Below are positions 5,798 through 6,312 of a stretch of 6,312 nt of DNA, piece by piece. The stretch covers positions 1-6,312 of the forward strand of contig CAZFAA010000090.1 in NCBI GenBank assembly GCA_964516605.1, in the 5' to 3' direction. The notes under the pieces were generated by a model, which worked only from the letters and a program-made list of their open reading frames with translations, made no database searches and was not told the DNA's origin. The position numbers and the translations under genes were made by a program. Position 1 is the first letter of the stretch, and each line of letters opens with the position of its first letter. Source of the stretch: GCA-2732805 sp964516605 (GTDB taxonomy: Bacteria > Pseudomonadota > Gammaproteobacteria > Coxiellales > Coxiellaceae).

Positions 5798-6142
5798 CTA
5801 ACCTCTTTGACCTGTAATCATACCAACAATCCACATAAAAAATGAGTCGATGCCCCATAAAATCAAGGCGGTAATGACCACCATTGCAACGACAACCAAC
5901 GCTGTCTGCACAGTTTCCTGACGCGTTGGCCAGGCCACTTTACGCATCTCAGTACGCGCACTCTTAATAAATGCCCACGCCAGAGAACCTTGTGTCGTCG
6001 TATACACAATACCTAATGCAACAACGGACACAAAAATACCTATCGTTGCCCTATAAGCCACATCCACCTGATTGTAATGTAGGTTAGCAACTACACCAGC
6101 GGCAATAATAATCAGAACAATCAGCCATTTTAATGTATTCAT
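5798..6142 (-). CDS. secE: preprotein translocase subunit SecE
   Basis: SecE is an essential inner-membrane subunit of the SecYEG channel, clamping the two halves of SecY. The 114-residue product has two N-terminal membrane segments (about 4-21 and 32-50), a cytosolic amphipathic segment, the conserved ARTEMRKVAWPTRQETVQT hinge (about 62-80), and a third membrane segment (about 82-110) ending ITGQRG. Three segments match the gammaproteobacterial form (E. coli 127 residues) rather than the one-segment form of many other bacteria. Start choice: the frame extends to GTG 6158-6160, but that has no Shine-Dalgarno, while ATG 6140-6142 has AGAAGG 6 nt upstream, so the ATG is preferred. It sits 4 nt before nusG, as almost universally in Gammaproteobacteria. 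Confidence 0.95.
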   Translation of the reverse strand: MNTLKWLIVLIIIAAGVVANLHYNQVDVAYRATIGIFVSVVALGIVYTTTQGSLAWAFIKSARTEMRKVAWPTRQETVQTALVVVAMVVITALILWGIDSFFMWIVGMITGQRG

Positions 6143-6146
6143 ACTA

Positions 6147-6154
6147 TCCTTCTT
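6147..6154 (-). promoter_or_regulatory. secE ribosome binding site that decides the start
   Basis: AGAAGGA on the minus strand lies 4-6 nt before ATG 6140-6142. It falls inside the alternative six-codon extension from GTG 6158-6160, which has no such site, so it favours the shorter protein. Confidence 0.7.
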
Positions 6155-6160
6155 ACCCAC

Positions 6161-6249
6161 CCGGTATTACATGGACAAACTAACGCAATTTTTTCCTGCC
6201 TACACTTGCTACGTGCAATATCGCAACCCTATATGGAAATTGCTACATA
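6161..6249 (-). other. tRNA-Trp to secE spacer
   Basis: Short spacer with no gene. Several short TTGC/GCAA complementary words (for example TTGC-ACGTA-GCAA in the transcribed strand) could form small hairpins, perhaps used in trimming the tRNA 3' end. No promoter with two acceptable hexamers was seen, so secE may be read from a promoter upstream of the tRNA or from a weak local one. Confidence 0.4.
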
Positions 6250-6312
6250 TGGCAGGTCAGGAGGGAATCGAACCCCCAACCTGCGGTTTTGGAGACCGCC
6301 GCTCTGCCAATT
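6250..6312 (-). tRNA. tRNA-Trp (CCA anticodon), 5' end cut by the window
   Basis: The last 63 nt of a tRNA as transcribed right to left. The D-arm remnant AATTGGCAGAGC is followed by anticodon stem GCGGT/ACCGC (6295-6299 with 6283-6287), loop CTCCAAA with anticodon CCA at 6290-6292, T-arm GGGGG-TTCGATT-CCCTC (one G.U pair) and the 3' acceptor strand CTGACCT with discriminator G and an encoded CCA at 6250-6252. The CCA anticodon and loop match tryptophan tRNA, and the discriminator G is that of bacterial tRNA-Trp. The 5' acceptor strand (expected AGGTCAG) lies beyond the edge. In many Gammaproteobacteria this gene sits between tuf and secE, so tuf probably lies beyond the right edge. Confidence 0.95.

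Noticed and set aside
6143..6160. Six-codon extension of SecE from GTG 6158-6160
   Set aside because: No Shine-Dalgarno before this GTG, while the downstream ATG has a good one; the extension also covers that site.
1..6312. Search for CRISPR repeats, insertion sequences, attachment sites and defence or toxin genes
   Set aside because: No direct repeat array, transposase, terminal inverted repeats or accessory coding frame seen; every long stretch is explained by the conserved cluster. The partial tRNA-Trp shows no duplicated 3' end within the window that would mark an integration site.

Overview
The window is a segment of the conserved bacterial secE-nusG-rplKAJL-rpoB cluster, carried entirely on the minus strand. 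Reading in the transcribed direction (right to left), it holds the 3' part of a tRNA-Trp gene, secE (preprotein translocase subunit), nusG (transcription elongation factor), rplK and rplA (L11, L1), rplJ and rplL (L10, L7/L12), and the first 803 codons of rpoB (RNA polymerase beta), which runs off the left edge. No mobile element, CRISPR array, phage gene or plus-strand gene is supported.

The proteins are clearly proteobacterial and most like Gammaproteobacteria: NusG has the same length as the E. coli protein and an almost identical KOW end, and RpoB follows E. coli through the lobe and rifampicin regions. tRNA-Trp just before secE is common in that class. The DNA is moderately AT-rich, and RpoB has a divergent N-terminus, so a low-GC lineage such as a Legionellales relative is possible. 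The genus cannot be read from this window.

Layout: tRNA-Trp (6250-6312, cut at its 5' end); a 107-nt spacer; secE and nusG 4 nt apart; a rho-independent terminator; a spacer of about 190 nt that should hold the rplK promoter and the L1-controlled leader; rplK and rplA overlapping by one base (TAATG); a long rplA-rplJ spacer (3588-3928) with the L10-type leader; rplJ and rplL 23 nt apart; a structured 240-nt rplL-rpoB spacer with an attenuator-like hairpin; then rpoB.

Together the genes form a transcription/translation unit. L11, L1, L10 and L12 build the factor-binding stalk and L1 stalk of the 50S subunit, NusG and RpoB belong to the transcription machinery, and SecE to the Sec translocon. 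In relatives, L1 and L10 repress their own mRNAs, and an attenuator between rplL and rpoB adjusts polymerase output to ribosomal protein output; the spacers here look able to do the same. The least ordinary signals are in the spacers: two possible short leader ORFs (one runs through the rpoB attenuator and ends in the rpoB Shine-Dalgarno sequence) and a pair of mutually exclusive stems in the rplJ leader. These are candidates, not established systems.
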